NCBI RefSeq assembly: GCF_013433315.1
Contig: NZ_WXVV01000004.1
Coordinates: 62,001-126,000, forward strand
Direction of reading: 5' to 3'
DNA length: 64,000 nt
Source of the DNA: Pseudomonas crudilactis
GTDB lineage: Bacteria; Pseudomonadota; Gammaproteobacteria; Pseudomonadales; Pseudomonadaceae
Both the position numbers and the translations under genes were made by a program. Shown here piece after piece: positions 11,799 to 22,415 of this stretch (the first letter of the stretch is position 1; every line of letters begins with the position of its first letter). The notes under the pieces are model-generated. The model made no database searches. It had not been told where the DNA came from and saw nothing but the letters and a program-made list of their open reading frames with translations.

Positions 11799-12266
11799 TC
11801 ATTTGGCGTCTTTGCTAACGGTATTGAGCAGGAATTTACCTATCAGGTCTTCCAGTACCAGAGACGACTGCGTGTCGTGAATGGTTCCGCCATCCTTCAG
11901 CGGCTTGTCTTCCCCACCGACGCTGATCCCGATGTACTTCTCGCCCAGCAGACCAGCGGTCAGGATAGACGCTGTGGAGTCGGTCGGCAGATTGTCGACT
12001 TTTTTGTCCACTTGCAGGGTCACCCGACCGGTGAAGCTGTCGCGATCCAGATCGATGGCCGTGACCTTGCCGATGGTTACACCGGCCATGGTCACTTTGG
12101 CTCTGACCGTCAAACCGGCGATATTGTCGAAGTAGGCGTAGAGTTTATAGGTATCGGTGGTCGACGTCGGAGACAGGCCACTGACGCGCAAGGCAAGCAG
12201 CAACAAAGCCAGTATCCCTGCCAGCAGGAACAGGCCGACACCGATTTCCAGGGTGCGGTTTTGCAT
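11799..12266 (-). CDS. mlaD: MlaD, MCE-domain substrate-binding subunit
   Basis: A 155-residue protein with one N-terminal transmembrane helix (about 8-27) and one MCE domain (about 38-118, YFDNIAGLTVRAKVTMAGVTIGKV). MlaD forms a hexameric ring on MlaE that receives or hands over phospholipid. Its start overlaps the mlaE stop, so translation is coupled. Length fits the proteobacterial family. Confidence 0.94.
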   Translation of the reverse strand: MQNRTLEIGVGLFLLAGILALLLLALRVSGLSPTSTTDTYKLYAYFDNIAGLTVRAKVTMAGVTIGKVTAIDLDRDSFTGRVTLQVDKKVDNLPTDSTASILTAGLLGEKYIGISVGGEDKPLKDGGTIHDTQSSLVLEDLIGKFLLNTVSKDAK

Positions 12267-13063
12267 CAGAAATCTCCAAACATCAAAGCAGTCAGAATAA
12301 AGTCCAGGCCGAGCACTGCCAGCGAGGCAAACACCACGGTCTTGGTGGTGGCTCGACTGATGCCCTCGGAAGTGGGCTCACAGTCATAGCCTTGGAATAC
12401 GGCAATCCAGGTCACGACAAAGGCGAAAACAATACTTTTGATCACGCCATTGAGCACATCACTGGTGAAATTAACGCTGTTCTGCATGTTCGCCCAATAA
12501 GAGCCTTCATACACACCCAGCCAGTCGACAGCCACCCACGAACCGCCCCAGATACCCACCACGCTGAAAATCATCGCCAGCACCGGCAGAGAAATGAAAC
12601 CGGCCCATAGGCGCGGGGCAATAATGTATTTGAGCGGATCGACACCGATCATTTCCAGGCTGGAAAGCTGTTCGGTGGACTTCATGTTGCCGATTTCTGC
12701 GGTCAGCGCCGAACCGGCACGACCGGCGAACAACAGCGCTGTCACCACCGGGCCGAGCTCACGCAGCAGCGTCAGCGCAACCATCTGCCCCACCGCCTGC
12801 TCCGAACCGTAGCTCGACAGAATGCTGAAGCCCTGCAACGCCAACACCATGCCGATAAAGATACCGGAGACCACGATGATCACCAGCGACATGACGCCGA
12901 CCGAATGCAACTGCTTGACCAGCAGACCGAACCCGCCACTGATCCCGCCACGCCCCAGCAGGGCATGAAACAGGAACAACGTGGCCCGACCAAACACCGC
13001 AACGGCATCGATCGCCGCTTCGCCGAACCGGCGCACGCGTTCTATTAATGAAATTCTGCGCAT
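12266..13063 (-). CDS. mlaE: MlaE, inner-membrane permease of the Mla system
   Basis: A 265-residue polytopic permease of the MlaE/YrbE family. Conserved features are GMVLALQGF, the [20 protein letters not shown] stretch, [32 protein letters not shown], and several strongly hydrophobic helices. It dimerises in the membrane and couples to the ATPase MlaF. It overlaps mlaF and mlaD by single bases. Confidence 0.95.
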   Translation of the reverse strand: MRRISLIERVRRFGEAAIDAVAVFGRATLFLFHALLGRGGISGGFGLLVKQLHSVGVMSLVIIVVSGIFIGMVLALQGFSILSSYGSEQAVGQMVALTLLRELGPVVTALLFAGRAGSALTAEIGNMKSTEQLSSLEMIGVDPLKYIIAPRLWAGFISLPVLAMIFSVVGIWGGSWVAVDWLGVYEGSYWANMQNSVNFTSDVLNGVIKSIVFAFVVTWIAVFQGYDCEPTSEGISRATTKTVVFASLAVLGLDFILTALMFGDF

Positions 13064-13872
13064 CAGCGCTTCCCCAGAAGATCTGCGCGGTAATCCGTCG
13101 CTGGAAAATGGTACGGCACCGGACCATCGGGATCGCCGGTCATGAACTGACGGATACGCGGCTCGTCCGAGTTCATCAATTCGTCCGGCGTGCCCTGCCC
13201 CAATACCTGACCATCACCCACCACATAGATGTAGTCGGCAATGCTCGCGGTTTCGGCCAGATCATGGGAGACGACGATACTGGTGATCCCCAGCGCATCG
13301 TTAAGCAGGCGGATCAGGCGCACCAGCACGCCCATGGCGATCGGGTCCTGGCCGACGAACGGCTCGTCGTACATGAGGATCTGCGGATCCAGCGCAATGG
13401 CCCGGGCCAGCGCCACGCGACGCTTCATGCCGCCGGACAGCTCGTCCGGCATCAGCTCGATGGCACCGCGCAAACCTACCGCCTGCAATTTGAGCAGGAC
13501 GATGTCGCGGATCATTTCTTCCGGCAACTCGGTATGAACGCGCAGGGGAAAGGCGACGTTCTCGAAGACATCGAGATCGGTGAACAGCGCACCGCTCTGA
13601 AACAGCACACCCATGTGCTTGCGCGCATCGAACAGATCGCTGCGCGACAGCGCCGGCAGGTTCTGACCGTTGACCCAGACTTCGCCGCTGGCCGGGCGCA
13701 ACTGGGCGCCCATCAACCGCAACAGCGTGGTCTTGCCGCACCCGGAAGGTCCCATGATACCGGTGACCTTGCCGCGCGGGATGCGAATATCGACGTTATT
13801 GAAAATGCTGCGCGCACCGCGCTTGAAGGAGACTCCCTTCAGCTCGACCGCGTAGGCGTTATCGGCACTCAT
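13063..13872 (-). CDS. mlaF: MlaF, ATPase of the Mla phospholipid transporter
   Basis: A 269-residue ABC ATPase. Walker A is GPSGCGKTT (about 40-48), the signature [16 protein letters not shown], and Walker [14 protein letters not shown], followed by the switch histidine in VVSHD. First gene of mlaFEDCB; the 275 bases to the divergent kdsD must contain both promoters. The orthologue in P. putida is Ttg2A. Confidence 0.95.
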   Translation of the reverse strand: MSADNAYAVELKGVSFKRGARSIFNNVDIRIPRGKVTGIMGPSGCGKTTLLRLMGAQLRPASGEVWVNGQNLPALSRSDLFDARKHMGVLFQSGALFTDLDVFENVAFPLRVHTELPEEMIRDIVLLKLQAVGLRGAIELMPDELSGGMKRRVALARAIALDPQILMYDEPFVGQDPIAMGVLVRLIRLLNDALGITSIVVSHDLAETASIADYIYVVGDGQVLGQGTPDELMNSDEPRIRQFMTGDPDGPVPYHFPATDYRADLLGKR

Positions 13873-14147
13873 CTAAACTCCTTGCGATGCAGCCTCTCAC
13901 TCGGACGCCTGGCTTTATTTAAAAAGCACGTACATCCCGGGCAGGCCGAACTGGCGGCGAACTATATCACTGCAAAGGCCAAGCGCCCAAGGCTTGTGCC
14001 TGCCGGTGTTCGGCGATATGACAGGTCTGCGGGGTATTTTTCCGGGTTTTGGTAACGAGGAATGACAAAGCACGACGAACTTGCGTGAGGCTTTGCAACA
14101 TAACCGCTATAATCGCCGCCTTTTCATCGGGCTATACGATTTCTGAC

Positions 14148-15122
14148 ATGAGCCAATCCAGCGACCTGATTCAATCGGCACAACGCACCATCCAACTCGA
14201 AGTGGAGGCCGTACAAGGCTTGCTGCCCCATATCGACGCCGATTTCGTACGCGCTTGCGAGATGATTCTGGCCAGCAAAGGCCGTGTAGTCGTGGTCGGC
14301 ATGGGCAAATCCGGGCACATCGGCAACAAGATTGCCGCGACCCTGGCCAGCACCGGCACCCCGGCTTTTTTCGTGCACCCGGCCGAAGCCAGTCATGGCG
14401 ACATGGGCATGATCACCCGTGATGACGTGATCCTCGCTCTGTCGAACTCCGGCTCGACCAACGAAATCGTCACCCTGCTGCCGCTGATCAAACGCCTGGG
14501 CATCCAGCTGATCAGCGTCACCGGCAACCCGCAATCGCCGCTGGCCAAGGCTGCCGAGGTCAATCTCAACGTTCACGTCGAGCATGAGGCTTGCCCGCTG
14601 AACCTGGCGCCGACCTCGTCGACCACTGCGGCCCTGGTCATGGGGGATGCGCTGGCCGTGGCGCTGCTGGAAGCCCGCGGCTTTACCGCAGAAGATTTTG
14701 CCTTTTCCCATCCGGGTGGCGCCCTTGGCCGTCGCCTGCTGTTGAAAGTGGAAAACGTCATGCACGCCGGACAGGAGTTGCCGCAAGTACAACGCGGTAC
14801 GCTGCTCAAGGACGCGCTGATGGAAATGACCCGCAAAGGTCTGGGCATGACCGTCATCCTCGAAGCCGATGGCAAACTGGCCGGGATCTTCACCGACGGC
14901 GATTTGCGCCGGACCCTGGATCGCAGCATTGATATCCGTAGCGCCACTATCGACCAGGTGATGACGGCCCACGGCAAGACTGCCCGGCCCGAAATGCTTG
15001 CCGCCGAAGCCCTGAAAATCATGGAAGACCACCGAATCAACGCACTGGTCGTTGTGGATGAAGATGATCGCCCGGTCGGCGCCTTCAACCTCTCCGATCT
15101 GCTGCGCGCAGGAGTGATGTAA
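14148..15122 (+). CDS. kdsD: Arabinose-5-phosphate isomerase
   Basis: A 324-residue KdsD that isomerises ribulose 5-phosphate to arabinose 5-phosphate, the first step toward Kdo for lipopolysaccharide. An N-terminal SIS domain (about 40-175, VVGMGKSGHIGNKIAATLASTGTPAFFVHP) is followed by two CBS domains (about 205-320). The ATG at 14148 matches the conserved MSQSSDLIQSAQRT start; the frame is open 99 bases further up but that part is not protein-like. A TATAAT at 14108-14113 is a candidate -10 box, though I see no well-spaced -35. Confidence 0.95.
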   Translation: MSQSSDLIQSAQRTIQLEVEAVQGLLPHIDADFVRACEMILASKGRVVVVGMGKSGHIGNKIAATLASTGTPAFFVHPAEASHGDMGMITRDDVILALSNSGSTNEIVTLLPLIKRLGIQLISVTGNPQSPLAKAAEVNLNVHVEHEACPLNLAPTSSTTAALVMGDALAVALLEARGFTAEDFAFSHPGGALGRRLLLKVENVMHAGQELPQVQRGTLLKDALMEMTRKGLGMTVILEADGKLAGIFTDGDLRRTLDRSIDIRSATIDQVMTAHGKTARPEMLAAEALKIMEDHRINALVVVDEDDRPVGAFNLSDLLRAGVM

Positions 15123-15646
15123 TGAGCAACGATCTGCTGCAACGCGGCAAAGCGATCAAACTGGCGGTGTTCGACGTCGACGGCGTTCTCACCGACGGTC
15201 GCCTGTACTTCCTTGAAGACGGCAGCGAATTCAAGACCTTCAACACCCTCGATGGTCAGGGCATCAAGATGCTGATGAACGCTGGCGTACAGACCGCCAT
15301 CATCAGTGGCCGCAAGACGCCAGTGGTCGAACGCCGGGCGAAAAACCTCGGCATCCCGCACCTGTTTCAGGGACGCGAAGACAAATTGGTCGTTCTCGAC
15401 GGCCTGCTTGAGCAACTGGGCCTAAGCTATGAACAGGTCGCCTATCTCGGTGACGACCTGCCCGACCTGCCAGTGATCCGCCGGGTCGGTCTGGGCATGG
15501 CCGTGGCCAACGCTGCCGATTTCGTCCGCGAACACGCCCATGGCGTTACCCAGGCTCGCGGGGGCGAAGGTGCCGCCCGCGAATTCTGTGAATTGATCCT
15601 GCGCGCCCAGGGCCGCCTCGATGCGGCCAACGCCGCGTACCTGTGA
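15122..15646 (+). CDS. kdsC: KDO-8-phosphate phosphatase
   Basis: A 174-residue HAD phosphatase that removes phosphate from Kdo 8-phosphate. The nucleophile motif FDVDGVLTDGRLYF, the Thr/Ser motif IISGRKTPVV and the GDDLPDLP motif are intact, and there is no cap domain, as expected for this tetrameric C0 family. The start overlaps the kdsD stop by one base. Confidence 0.96.
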   Translation: MSNDLLQRGKAIKLAVFDVDGVLTDGRLYFLEDGSEFKTFNTLDGQGIKMLMNAGVQTAIISGRKTPVVERRAKNLGIPHLFQGREDKLVVLDGLLEQLGLSYEQVAYLGDDLPDLPVIRRVGLGMAVANAADFVREHAHGVTQARGGEGAAREFCELILRAQGRLDAANAAYL

Positions 15647-15654
15647 GCCAAACC

Positions 15655-16227
15655 ATGTTCAGCAAAAAATTTCGTAACTTCCTGCTGTTCGGCTGCATCG
15701 CTGCGATTTTCGCAGCGGTCGGCTATTGGAATATCAGCCCGGAACGCTTTCTCGACAAACCACCGGCCACCTCGGTGGAAACACCTATCGACTGGTATGC
15801 AACCAACACGCATACCCTGCAATACCTGCCGGATGGCAAGGTGCAGTATGAAATGACCTCCGAAAAAGCCGAGCACGTGAAGGCAACCGACGTCACGCTC
15901 GTGACCAAACCCGACCTGAACATGTATCGCGGAACGGAATTTCCGTGGCACGTGACCAGTGAGCGCGGTGAAGTGAACTCAGGCGGTACCGAAGTCGAAC
16001 TGATCGACTCGGTACGCGTTGCGCGCACCGATGAAAAGAAGCGTGACATCCTGATCACTTCCACTCGCATGACCGTGTTCCCGCAGCAGGAATATGCGCA
16101 GACCGAGCAACCCGTTAGAATCGACGGCGCTGGCGGTGTATCGACTGGCGTTGGAATGAAAGCGTACCTGAAGGAAAGCAGGATACACCTGCTATCGAAC
16201 GTAAGAGGACAGTATGAGGCTCGTTAA
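15655..16227 (+). CDS. lptC: LptC, lipopolysaccharide export protein
   Basis: A 190-residue bitopic protein with one N-terminal transmembrane helix (about 7-24) and a periplasmic beta-jellyroll that receives LPS from LptB2FG and passes it to LptA. I chose the ATG at 15655 (MFSKKFRNFLLFG); a GTG at 15643 overlapping the kdsC stop would add four residues and cannot be excluded. The 3' end overlaps lptA by 14 bases. Confidence 0.93.
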   Translation: MFSKKFRNFLLFGCIAAIFAAVGYWNISPERFLDKPPATSVETPIDWYATNTHTLQYLPDGKVQYEMTSEKAEHVKATDVTLVTKPDLNMYRGTEFPWHVTSERGEVNSGGTEVELIDSVRVARTDEKKRDILITSTRMTVFPQQEYAQTEQPVRIDGAGGVSTGVGMKAYLKESRIHLLSNVRGQYEAR

Positions 16228-16759
16228 AACCCTCCCTATTTTGCTCAGTCTGGGCGCAGCACTGGGAAGCGTGAGCGCCTGGGCTCTGCCGAACGATCAG
16301 CAGCAACCTATCCGCATTCAGGCCGACGACGCCCAACTGGATGACAAGAACGGCATCGCTACCTATAAGGGTGATGTGATCATCACCCAGGGCTCGATGA
16401 TCGTTAAAGGCAACACTGTCACCATGACTCGCGCACCGAATGGCGATATCGACGTAGTGACCTCCGTGGGCAACCTGGCTTACTTCGAGCAGTTGCAAAC
16501 CCAGGGCGATACCAAACCGGTTCAAGGCTACGGCGTGACGATTCAATACCATGCCCAGCAAAACCGCGTCGTGCTGATCGACAAGGCCAAGGTCGTCGAC
16601 AAAGACGGCAACGTCACTCAGGGCGAGAAAATCGTCTATGACACCGTGAAGAAACTGGCCAGCGCCGGCCGCGCTACCGGCAGCAAGGTCACCGAGACGC
16701 GTCCGCGCATCGACATGGTGATCCAGCCGAAGAAGAAAACCGACGAGAAAACCCAGTAA
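16214..16759 (+). CDS. lptA: LptA, periplasmic LPS bridge protein
   Basis: A 181-residue OstA-like protein with a signal peptide (residues 1-24, ending AWA). The beta-jellyroll repeats ([23 protein letters not shown]) form the periplasmic bridge of the Lpt machine. A lysine-rich tail ([11 protein letters not shown]) ends the protein. It overlaps both neighbours, so the lpt genes are translationally coupled. Confidence 0.95.
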   Translation: MRLVKTLPILLSLGAALGSVSAWALPNDQQQPIRIQADDAQLDDKNGIATYKGDVIITQGSMIVKGNTVTMTRAPNGDIDVVTSVGNLAYFEQLQTQGDTKPVQGYGVTIQYHAQQNRVVLIDKAKVVDKDGNVTQGEKIVYDTVKKLASAGRATGSKVTETRPRIDMVIQPKKKTDEKTQ

Positions 16760-17484
16760 TGGCAACTCTGAAAGCTCAGCACCTGGCCAAGGCCTATAAA
16801 AGCCGCCAGGTCGTGCGTGATGTCAGCCTGTCGATCGACAGCGGCCAGATCGTCGGTCTGCTCGGCCCGAACGGTGCCGGCAAGACCACGTGCTTCTACA
16901 TGATCGTTGGCCTGGTGCAGGCCGATCAGGGCCGCGTGCTGATCGATGATCTGGACGTCAGCCATCAGCCAATGCACGGCCGTGCAAAGGCTGGCATCGG
17001 CTATCTGCCGCAAGAAGCGTCGATCTTCCGCAAACTGTCGGTGGCCGACAACATCATGGCCATCCTCGAGACCCGTCAGGAACTCGACAAGGCCGGTCGC
17101 CGCAAGGAGCTGGAAAGCCTGCTGCAGGAATTCCACATCAGCCACATCCGCGACAACCTCGGCATGAGCCTTTCCGGTGGTGAACGCCGCCGGGTGGAAA
17201 TCGCTCGCGCGCTGGCAACGGCACCGAAATTCATCCTGCTCGACGAACCGTTCGCCGGTGTCGACCCGATTTCGGTCGGCGACATCAAGCAGATCATCCA
17301 CCACCTCAAGGCCAAGGGCATCGGTGTATTGATCACCGACCACAACGTCCGTGAGACGCTGGACATCTGCGAAACCGCGTACATCGTCAACGATGGCCAG
17401 CTCATTGCTGAAGGCGATGCAGAAACCATCCTGGCCAACGATCTGGTCAAGGAAGTGTATCTGGGTCACGAGTTCCGCCTGTAA
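16759..17484 (+). CDS. lptB: LptB, ATPase of the LPS exporter
   Basis: A 241-residue ABC ATPase with Walker [10 protein letters not shown], signature [16 protein letters not shown], Walker [14 protein letters not shown] and the switch histidine in ITDHN. It powers LPS extraction by LptB2FG; lptF and lptG are normally elsewhere. A hairpin follows the stop, separating it from rpoN. Confidence 0.96.
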   Translation: MATLKAQHLAKAYKSRQVVRDVSLSIDSGQIVGLLGPNGAGKTTCFYMIVGLVQADQGRVLIDDLDVSHQPMHGRAKAGIGYLPQEASIFRKLSVADNIMAILETRQELDKAGRRKELESLLQEFHISHIRDNLGMSLSGGERRRVEIARALATAPKFILLDEPFAGVDPISVGDIKQIIHHLKAKGIGVLITDHNVRETLDICETAYIVNDGQLIAEGDAETILANDLVKEVYLGHEFRL

Positions 17485-17488
17485 GCGT

Positions 17489-17522
17489 AACAGTGCCCGG
17501 TGCGCCGCCCGGGCGCTGTTTC
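17489..17522 (+). terminator. Hairpin terminator between lptB and rpoN
   Basis: AACAGTGCCCGG and CCGGGCGCTGTT form a 12-bp stem with one G-T pair around a short loop. Only three T's follow, so read-through into rpoN is likely. Confidence 0.6.
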
Positions 17523-17671
17523 GATTCAAGCAGGATTTAATACGCTTTAATTGTTACAGCGCTCTAGGCAAACACTTCAGTTTCAGGCATATAATTTGCT
17601 TAAGTTTGGCGCCCCGGCGCCCTGTAGTGGATGGCGCATAGCGCCGGCGAATAAGGTGTTAAGCCCCTGCC

Positions 17672-19162
17672 ATGAAACCATCGCTAGTCTTGAGAATGGG
17701 CCAGCAGCTGACGATGACACCGCAGCTGCAACAGGCCATCCGCCTGCTCCAATTGTCGACCCTGGATCTGCAACAGGAAATCCAGGAGGCTCTGGAATCC
17801 AATCCGATGCTCGAACGCCAAGAAGAAGGCGACGACTTCGACAATTCCGATCCGATGGCCGACAACGCCGAACAGAAACCCACTGAAATCCAGGAACCTT
17901 CCTATCAGGAAACCGCCCCGACGGTGGACAACCTCGAGGACGGCGAATGGAACGAACGCATCCCCAACGAGCTTCCGGTCGACACGGCCTGGGAAGACGT
18001 TTACCAGACCAGCGCCAGCAGCCTGCCCAGCAGCGATGATGACGAGTGGGACTTCACCACCCGCACCTCCGCTGGCGAGAGCCTGCAAAGCCACCTGCTG
18101 TGGCAACTGAACCTCGCGCCGATGTCCGACACTGATCGCCTGATCGCCGTGACCCTGATCGACTGCATCAACAATCAGGGCTACCTGGACGAAACCCTCG
18201 AAGAAATCCTCGAAGCGTTCGATCCGGAACTGGACATCGAACTGGACGAAATCGAAGCCGTTCTGCACCGCATCCAGCAGTTTGAACCGGCCGGCATCGG
18301 CGCCCGCAACCTTGGCGAGTGCCTGCTGCTGCAATTGCGCCAGCTGCCAGCCAAGACGCCTTGGCTGGCTGAAGCCAAGCGTCTGGTCAGCGATTACATC
18401 GACCTGCTGGGCGGCCGCGACTACAGCCAGTTGATGCGGCGCATGAAGCTCAAGGAAGACGAGTTGCGCCAGGTCATCGAGCTGGTGCAAAGCCTCAATC
18501 CGCGTCCGGGCTCACAGATCGAGTCCACTGAAGCCGAATACGTCGTCCCTGACGTCATCGTACGCAAGGACAACGAGCGCTGGCTGGTCGAGCTGAACCA
18601 GGAATCGGTGCCGCGCCTGCGCGTCAACGCCCAGTACGCCGGTTTTGTCCGTCGCGCCGACACCAGCGCCGACAACACTTTCATGCGCAATCAGTTGCAG
18701 GAAGCTCGCTGGTTCATCAAGAGCCTGCAGAGCCGCAACGAAACCCTGATGAAAGTAGCCACCCAGATCGTCGAGCATCAGCGCGGTTTTCTGGAGTACG
18801 GCGACGAAGCCATGAAACCGCTGGTGCTGCATGACATCGCCGAAGCCGTGGGCATGCACGAATCGACGATTTCCCGGGTGACCACGCAGAAATTCATGCA
18901 TACCCCGCGCGGTATTTATGAACTGAAATACTTTTTCTCCAGCCACGTCAGCACCTCTGAAGGCGGCGAATGCTCGTCCACGGCGATTCGCGCGATCATC
19001 AAAAAACTGGTTGCCGCGGAAAATCAGAAAAAGCCGTTGAGTGACAGCAAGATCGCTGGTTTACTGGAGGCACAAGGCATTCAGGTGGCTCGCCGCACCG
19101 TCGCCAAGTACCGCGAATCCCTCGGGATCGCGCCTTCGAGCGAACGCAAGCGGTTGATGTAA
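17672..19162 (+). CDS. rpoN: RNA polymerase sigma-54 factor
   Basis: A 496-residue sigma-54. Region I is glutamine/leucine-rich ([40 protein letters not shown]), region II is acidic (about 50-120), and the C-terminal RpoN box [10 protein letters not shown] (473-482) recognises the -24 element. A helix-turn-helix lies before it ([17 protein letters not shown]). RpoN directs nitrogen, flagellar and carbon-source genes with AAA+ activators. A TATAAT lies at 17590-17595, without a clear -35. Confidence 0.97.
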   Translation: MKPSLVLRMGQQLTMTPQLQQAIRLLQLSTLDLQQEIQEALESNPMLERQEEGDDFDNSDPMADNAEQKPTEIQEPSYQETAPTVDNLEDGEWNERIPNELPVDTAWEDVYQTSASSLPSSDDDEWDFTTRTSAGESLQSHLLWQLNLAPMSDTDRLIAVTLIDCINNQGYLDETLEEILEAFDPELDIELDEIEAVLHRIQQFEPAGIGARNLGECLLLQLRQLPAKTPWLAEAKRLVSDYIDLLGGRDYSQLMRRMKLKEDELRQVIELVQSLNPRPGSQIESTEAEYVVPDVIVRKDNERWLVELNQESVPRLRVNAQYAGFVRRADTSADNTFMRNQLQEARWFIKSLQSRNETLMKVATQIVEHQRGFLEYGDEAMKPLVLHDIAEAVGMHESTISRVTTQKFMHTPRGIYELKYFFSSHVSTSEGGECSSTAIRAIIKKLVAAENQKKPLSDSKIAGLLEAQGIQVARRTVAKYRESLGIAPSSERKRLM

Positions 19163-19235
19163 GCCACGTTACAGCGTTCCAGTGGCAGGCTATCCAGCCT
19201 GCCGCTTTATGCACTGGCAACGAAGGAGAAGCTGT

Positions 19236-19544
19236 ATGCAAGTCAACATCAGTGGACACCAACTGGAAGTGACCCAACCTCTGCGTTCCTATATCGAGGA
19301 AAAACTCCAACGACTGGAGCGACATTTCGACAAGATCACCAACGTGCAAGTCACGATGTGCGTCGAAAAGCTGAAGCAGAAAATCGAAGCCACCTTGCAT
19401 ATTCCCGGCAGCGAAGTGGTCGCCAACGCAGAAGATACTGATATGTACGCTGCGATCGACTCACTCACCGACAAGCTGGATCGCCAACTCAAAAAGCATA
19501 AGGAAAAGACCCAGAGCCTCCTCCAGGGCGCGACCGGTCGTTAA
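19236..19544 (+). CDS. hpf: Ribosome hibernation promoting factor, short form
   Basis: A 102-residue HPF/YfiA-family protein (MQVNISGHQLEVTQPLRSYIEEKL...) that binds the 30S decoding centre in stationary phase. The lack of a C-terminal dimerisation domain marks the short form, which works with RMF. The start is set by aaggagaa seven bases upstream of the ATG. Located in the conserved rpoN-hpf-ptsN order. Confidence 0.94.
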   Translation: MQVNISGHQLEVTQPLRSYIEEKLQRLERHFDKITNVQVTMCVEKLKQKIEATLHIPGSEVVANAEDTDMYAAIDSLTDKLDRQLKKHKEKTQSLLQGATGR

Positions 19545-19556
19545 CACCCCTAACCC

Positions 19557-20021
19557 ATGATCCGACTTGAAAACATCCTGACCCCCGGCCGTTCCCTGGT
19601 GAACGTGCCGGGCGGCAGTAAAAAGAAAGCCCTCGAACAAATTGCCAACCTTATCCATAAAGAAGTGCCGGATCTGGCCATGCAGGATGTCTTCGAGGCA
19701 TTGATTGCCCGTGAAAAACTCGGCTCCACCGGTTTTGGTAACGGCATCGCCATTCCCCATTGCCGCCTCAAGGGTTGCGAAGCACCCATCAGTGCACTGA
19801 TGCACCTTGATGCACCGATCGATTTCGACGCCATCGACGGCGCCCCGGTTGACCTGCTTTTCGTATTGCTTGTCCCGGAAGCCGCAACCGATGCGCACCT
19901 GGAGTTGCTGCGTCAGATCGCCAGCATGCTCGATCGCAAGGATGTACGCGAAAAACTGCGCAGCGCTCAGAGCAACGAAGCCTTGTATCAGGTTGTCCTG
20001 GACGAGCAGAACGGGCAGTAA
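19557..20021 (+). CDS. ptsN: Nitrogen-PTS EIIA protein
   Basis: A 154-residue EIIA-Ntr. The phosphorylated histidine is H68 in GIAIPHCRL, inside the PTS_EIIA_2 fold. In the nitrogen PTS (PtsP-PtsO-PtsN) it is a regulator rather than a sugar transporter, affecting potassium uptake, polyhydroxyalkanoate and sigma-54 promoters. Twelve bases separate it from hpf. Confidence 0.95.
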   Translation: MIRLENILTPGRSLVNVPGGSKKKALEQIANLIHKEVPDLAMQDVFEALIAREKLGSTGFGNGIAIPHCRLKGCEAPISALMHLDAPIDFDAIDGAPVDLLFVLLVPEAATDAHLELLRQIASMLDRKDVREKLRSAQSNEALYQVVLDEQNGQ

Positions 20022-20023
20022 TC

Positions 20024-20881
20024 ATGCGCTTGATCATCGTCAGTGGCCGTTCCGGCTCGGGTAAAAGTACCGCATTGGATGTCCTTGAGGACAACGGCTA
20101 CTACTGCATCGACAACCTGCCGGCAGGCTTGCTGCCGGAACTGGCCGAACGTGCGCTGATTCACACTGAACTGGCGCAGCCGCTGGTGGCCGTATCGATC
20201 GATGCGCGCAACCTGCCGAGCCACCTGACGCGCTTTCCCGAACTGCTTGAAGATGTGCGCAGCAAGCACATCCAGTGCGACGTCCTGTATCTGGATGCCG
20301 ACGAAGAAACCTTGCTCAAGCGTTTTTCCGAAACCCGCCGTCGCCATCCGCTGAGCAATGCCAACCGCTCGCTGGCCGAGGCGATCCAGGATGAAACCGC
20401 CCTGCTCGGCCCGATTGCCGACCTCGCGGACCTGAAGATCAACACCACCAATCTGAACCTGTATCAGCTGCGCGACTCCATCAAGCTCCGTCTGCTGAAC
20501 CAGCCGGAGCCGGGCACGGCGTTTCTGGTCGAGTCATTCGGCTTCAAGCGCGGCATGCCGGTGGATGCGGATCTGGTGTTCGATGTGCGCTGCCTGCCCA
20601 ATCCGTACTGGAAGCCGGAACTGCGCGCGCAATCCGGTCTCGATGAACCGGTAGCCGAATACCTGGCATCCCAGCCCGAGGTCGAAGAAATGTTCCAGGA
20701 CATTTTCACCTACCTGCACAAATGGCTGCCGCGCTTTGCCGCCAGCAACCGCGCCTATGTCACCATTGCCATTGGCTGCACCGGTGGGCATCACCGCTCC
20801 GTCTACCTGACCGAACGCCTGGGTCAGGCCCTGCAGAAAACCCTGAAGAACGTCCAGGTTCGCCACCGCGACCTCACTTAA
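20024..20881 (+). CDS. rapZ: RapZ, RNase adapter / ATP-binding protein
   Basis: A 285-residue P-loop protein with Walker [10 protein letters not shown] (residues 8-16), [12 protein letters not shown], and the C-terminal [17 protein letters not shown] signature. In enterobacteria RapZ binds small RNAs GlmY/GlmZ and steers RNase E to control glucosamine-6-phosphate synthase. Pseudomonads lack those sRNAs as far as known, so its RNA partners here are open. The start lies two bases after ptsN. Confidence 0.93.
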   Translation: MRLIIVSGRSGSGKSTALDVLEDNGYYCIDNLPAGLLPELAERALIHTELAQPLVAVSIDARNLPSHLTRFPELLEDVRSKHIQCDVLYLDADEETLLKRFSETRRRHPLSNANRSLAEAIQDETALLGPIADLADLKINTTNLNLYQLRDSIKLRLLNQPEPGTAFLVESFGFKRGMPVDADLVFDVRCLPNPYWKPELRAQSGLDEPVAEYLASQPEVEEMFQDIFTYLHKWLPRFAASNRAYVTIAIGCTGGHHRSVYLTERLGQALQKTLKNVQVRHRDLT

Positions 20882-20896
20882 AGGATTCACACCGCG

Positions 20897-21172
20897 ATGC
20901 CTGCTCTGGAAATCGAAATTATCAACAAACTGGGCCTGCATGCCCGTGCATCGGCCAAGTTCGTCGGGGTGGCCGGGCAGTATCCGGATTGCACGATCAG
21001 AGTGGGCCGCACGCCGGAAACGACCGTTGATGGCAAAAGCATCATGGCGATGATGATGCTCGCCGCAGGCAAGGGCACGAAGATCTATTTGAGTACCGAA
21101 GGCCATCAGGAACAGGAAGCGCTGGACTCGCTGGTGGCGCTGATCAACAACTATTTCGATGAAGGCGGTTGA
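20897..21172 (+). CDS. ptsO: HPr-like phosphocarrier NPr
   Basis: A 91-residue HPr-fold protein of the nitrogen PTS. The phosphorylated histidine is H15 in NKLGLHARASAKFV, and KSIMAMMMLAAGKGT is the family's second motif. It passes phosphate from PtsP to PtsN. Last gene of the rpoN cluster; the next gene in the same direction starts 132 bases later and does not belong to it. Confidence 0.95.
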   Translation: MPALEIEIINKLGLHARASAKFVGVAGQYPDCTIRVGRTPETTVDGKSIMAMMMLAAGKGTKIYLSTEGHQEQEALDSLVALINNYFDEGG

Positions 21173-21304
21173 TTGAGTTGATCCCACAACAGATGCCCTT
21201 GGCGATGAACATGGACAGTGTGCGTCTCATCTGCTCGCTTCAGTAATCCTCCCGTAGCACATTCCCGAGCAATGATCGCTCCATGAGAAAAAGGACTTTT
21301 CGCA

Positions 21305-22360
21305 GTGACAACAGATCCCTACAGCATTGTTATTAGTGAGCCAGACGATGGCAACTTGCTTTCGCTGCCCGTCGATCGCGAGAAACTGAGCAGTTTCATT
21401 TCTGGACTACTTGGCCAGCCACAATCGATCGAAGGAGAGATGCACGGTATTTTCAATATTGACCATGAATGGCTTTTGCATATTCATGCACTCCTTGACC
21501 AGCGGATCAGACAGAATCACTCCACACTGACGGCTTTCAAGGGCTCAATATTTTTCAAGAACGGAAAGAAGCGCACCCTTGAAACGCTGGACTCGTTTCT
21601 GCATTACTCAGAAACGAAGAAAATGACTTCTGTGGCGGTTCGCCTTACGTGGACCTACCTGATTAATTTCCCCGACAAGTCCATTCCCGAAAAGCAGGAA
21701 ATAACTTTTTACGCGGCAGCAACTCCACCACAGGCCGCGGGACCTATGGACCCGATCAGGTGGCTGCTGTCCACGAGATCCGAGCCGGGTGTCATCTCCT
21801 ATAAAATCCACCACACCGAACGCAGTTGGGGTGACGACATCGATACGATATTGGGCCAGCAAGTTGAACTTGCAATGGAAAAACCCAATCGTTTCACCTC
21901 GCTCCTTTCGACGTCCTTGTTCTTTCTGACGTTTGTACTTTTTCTGGCCGGGGCCATGTTGCCGGAAGGTATGAATACATTGATTCAGGAACGCCATATA
22001 GAAGCTGTTTTTTCGACTTATTCCGTTCAGGCTCAAATACCCACGACCGATCTTGCTTCGGTCGGGGAGAAACTTGATCTGGCCCTTAAAGCGCTTGATC
22101 CAAGAAACTCGGCGAATCAGGTCGGCTTCCTGTATCGCGTTGTCAGTCTTCTGCTGACAGGCTTGCTCGCAATGTGGTGTTTCTACTTGTCGGGCAAGGG
22201 CAAACCGTCCTATGTGGTACTGAGCAAGGAAACGGAAAAATTACGAGACAAGGAGTTGAGTGCGGTTCGCCGGAATTACCTCCTCGCCACGTTCTCATTC
22301 CTGGCAAGTATCGCTGCCGGCGTTATTGGTAACTACGTGTACCTGGCTCTGTCATCCTGA
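21305..22360 (+). CDS. Unrecognised membrane protein inserted between ptsO and the ZIP gene
   Basis: A 351-residue protein I do not recognise. The first 195 residues look soluble, with a histidine-rich patch (NIDHEWLLHIHALLDQR, 52-68) and an ESxR-free beta-rich stretch; three hydrophobic segments follow at about 199-219, 274-295 and 325-349. A charged linker with KETEKLRDKELSAVRRN (308-324) lies between the last two. The start is GTG at 21305, supported by aaaaagga about ten bases upstream. Coding sequence is visibly less GC-rich than its neighbours and codon choice is less biased, suggesting acquisition. Function cannot be stated. Confidence 0.7.
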   Translation: MTTDPYSIVISEPDDGNLLSLPVDREKLSSFISGLLGQPQSIEGEMHGIFNIDHEWLLHIHALLDQRIRQNHSTLTAFKGSIFFKNGKKRTLETLDSFLHYSETKKMTSVAVRLTWTYLINFPDKSIPEKQEITFYAAATPPQAAGPMDPIRWLLSTRSEPGVISYKIHHTERSWGDDIDTILGQQVELAMEKPNRFTSLLSTSLFFLTFVLFLAGAMLPEGMNTLIQERHIEAVFSTYSVQAQIPTTDLASVGEKLDLALKALDPRNSANQVGFLYRVVSLLLTGLLAMWCFYLSGKGKPSYVVLSKETEKLRDKELSAVRRNYLLATFSFLASIAAGVIGNYVYLALSS

Positions 22361-22415
22361 CTACTGGAGGCGGGGGGGATACTCTCCCCCTTGAGCACCG
22401 GTAAAGGAAACCGAA

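Noticed and set aside
22372..22392. GGGGGA/TCCCCC hairpin between the unknown membrane protein gene and the ZIP gene.
   Set aside because: It could be a terminator, but only two T's follow and the G-run makes pairing ambiguous, so it was not listed as a feature.
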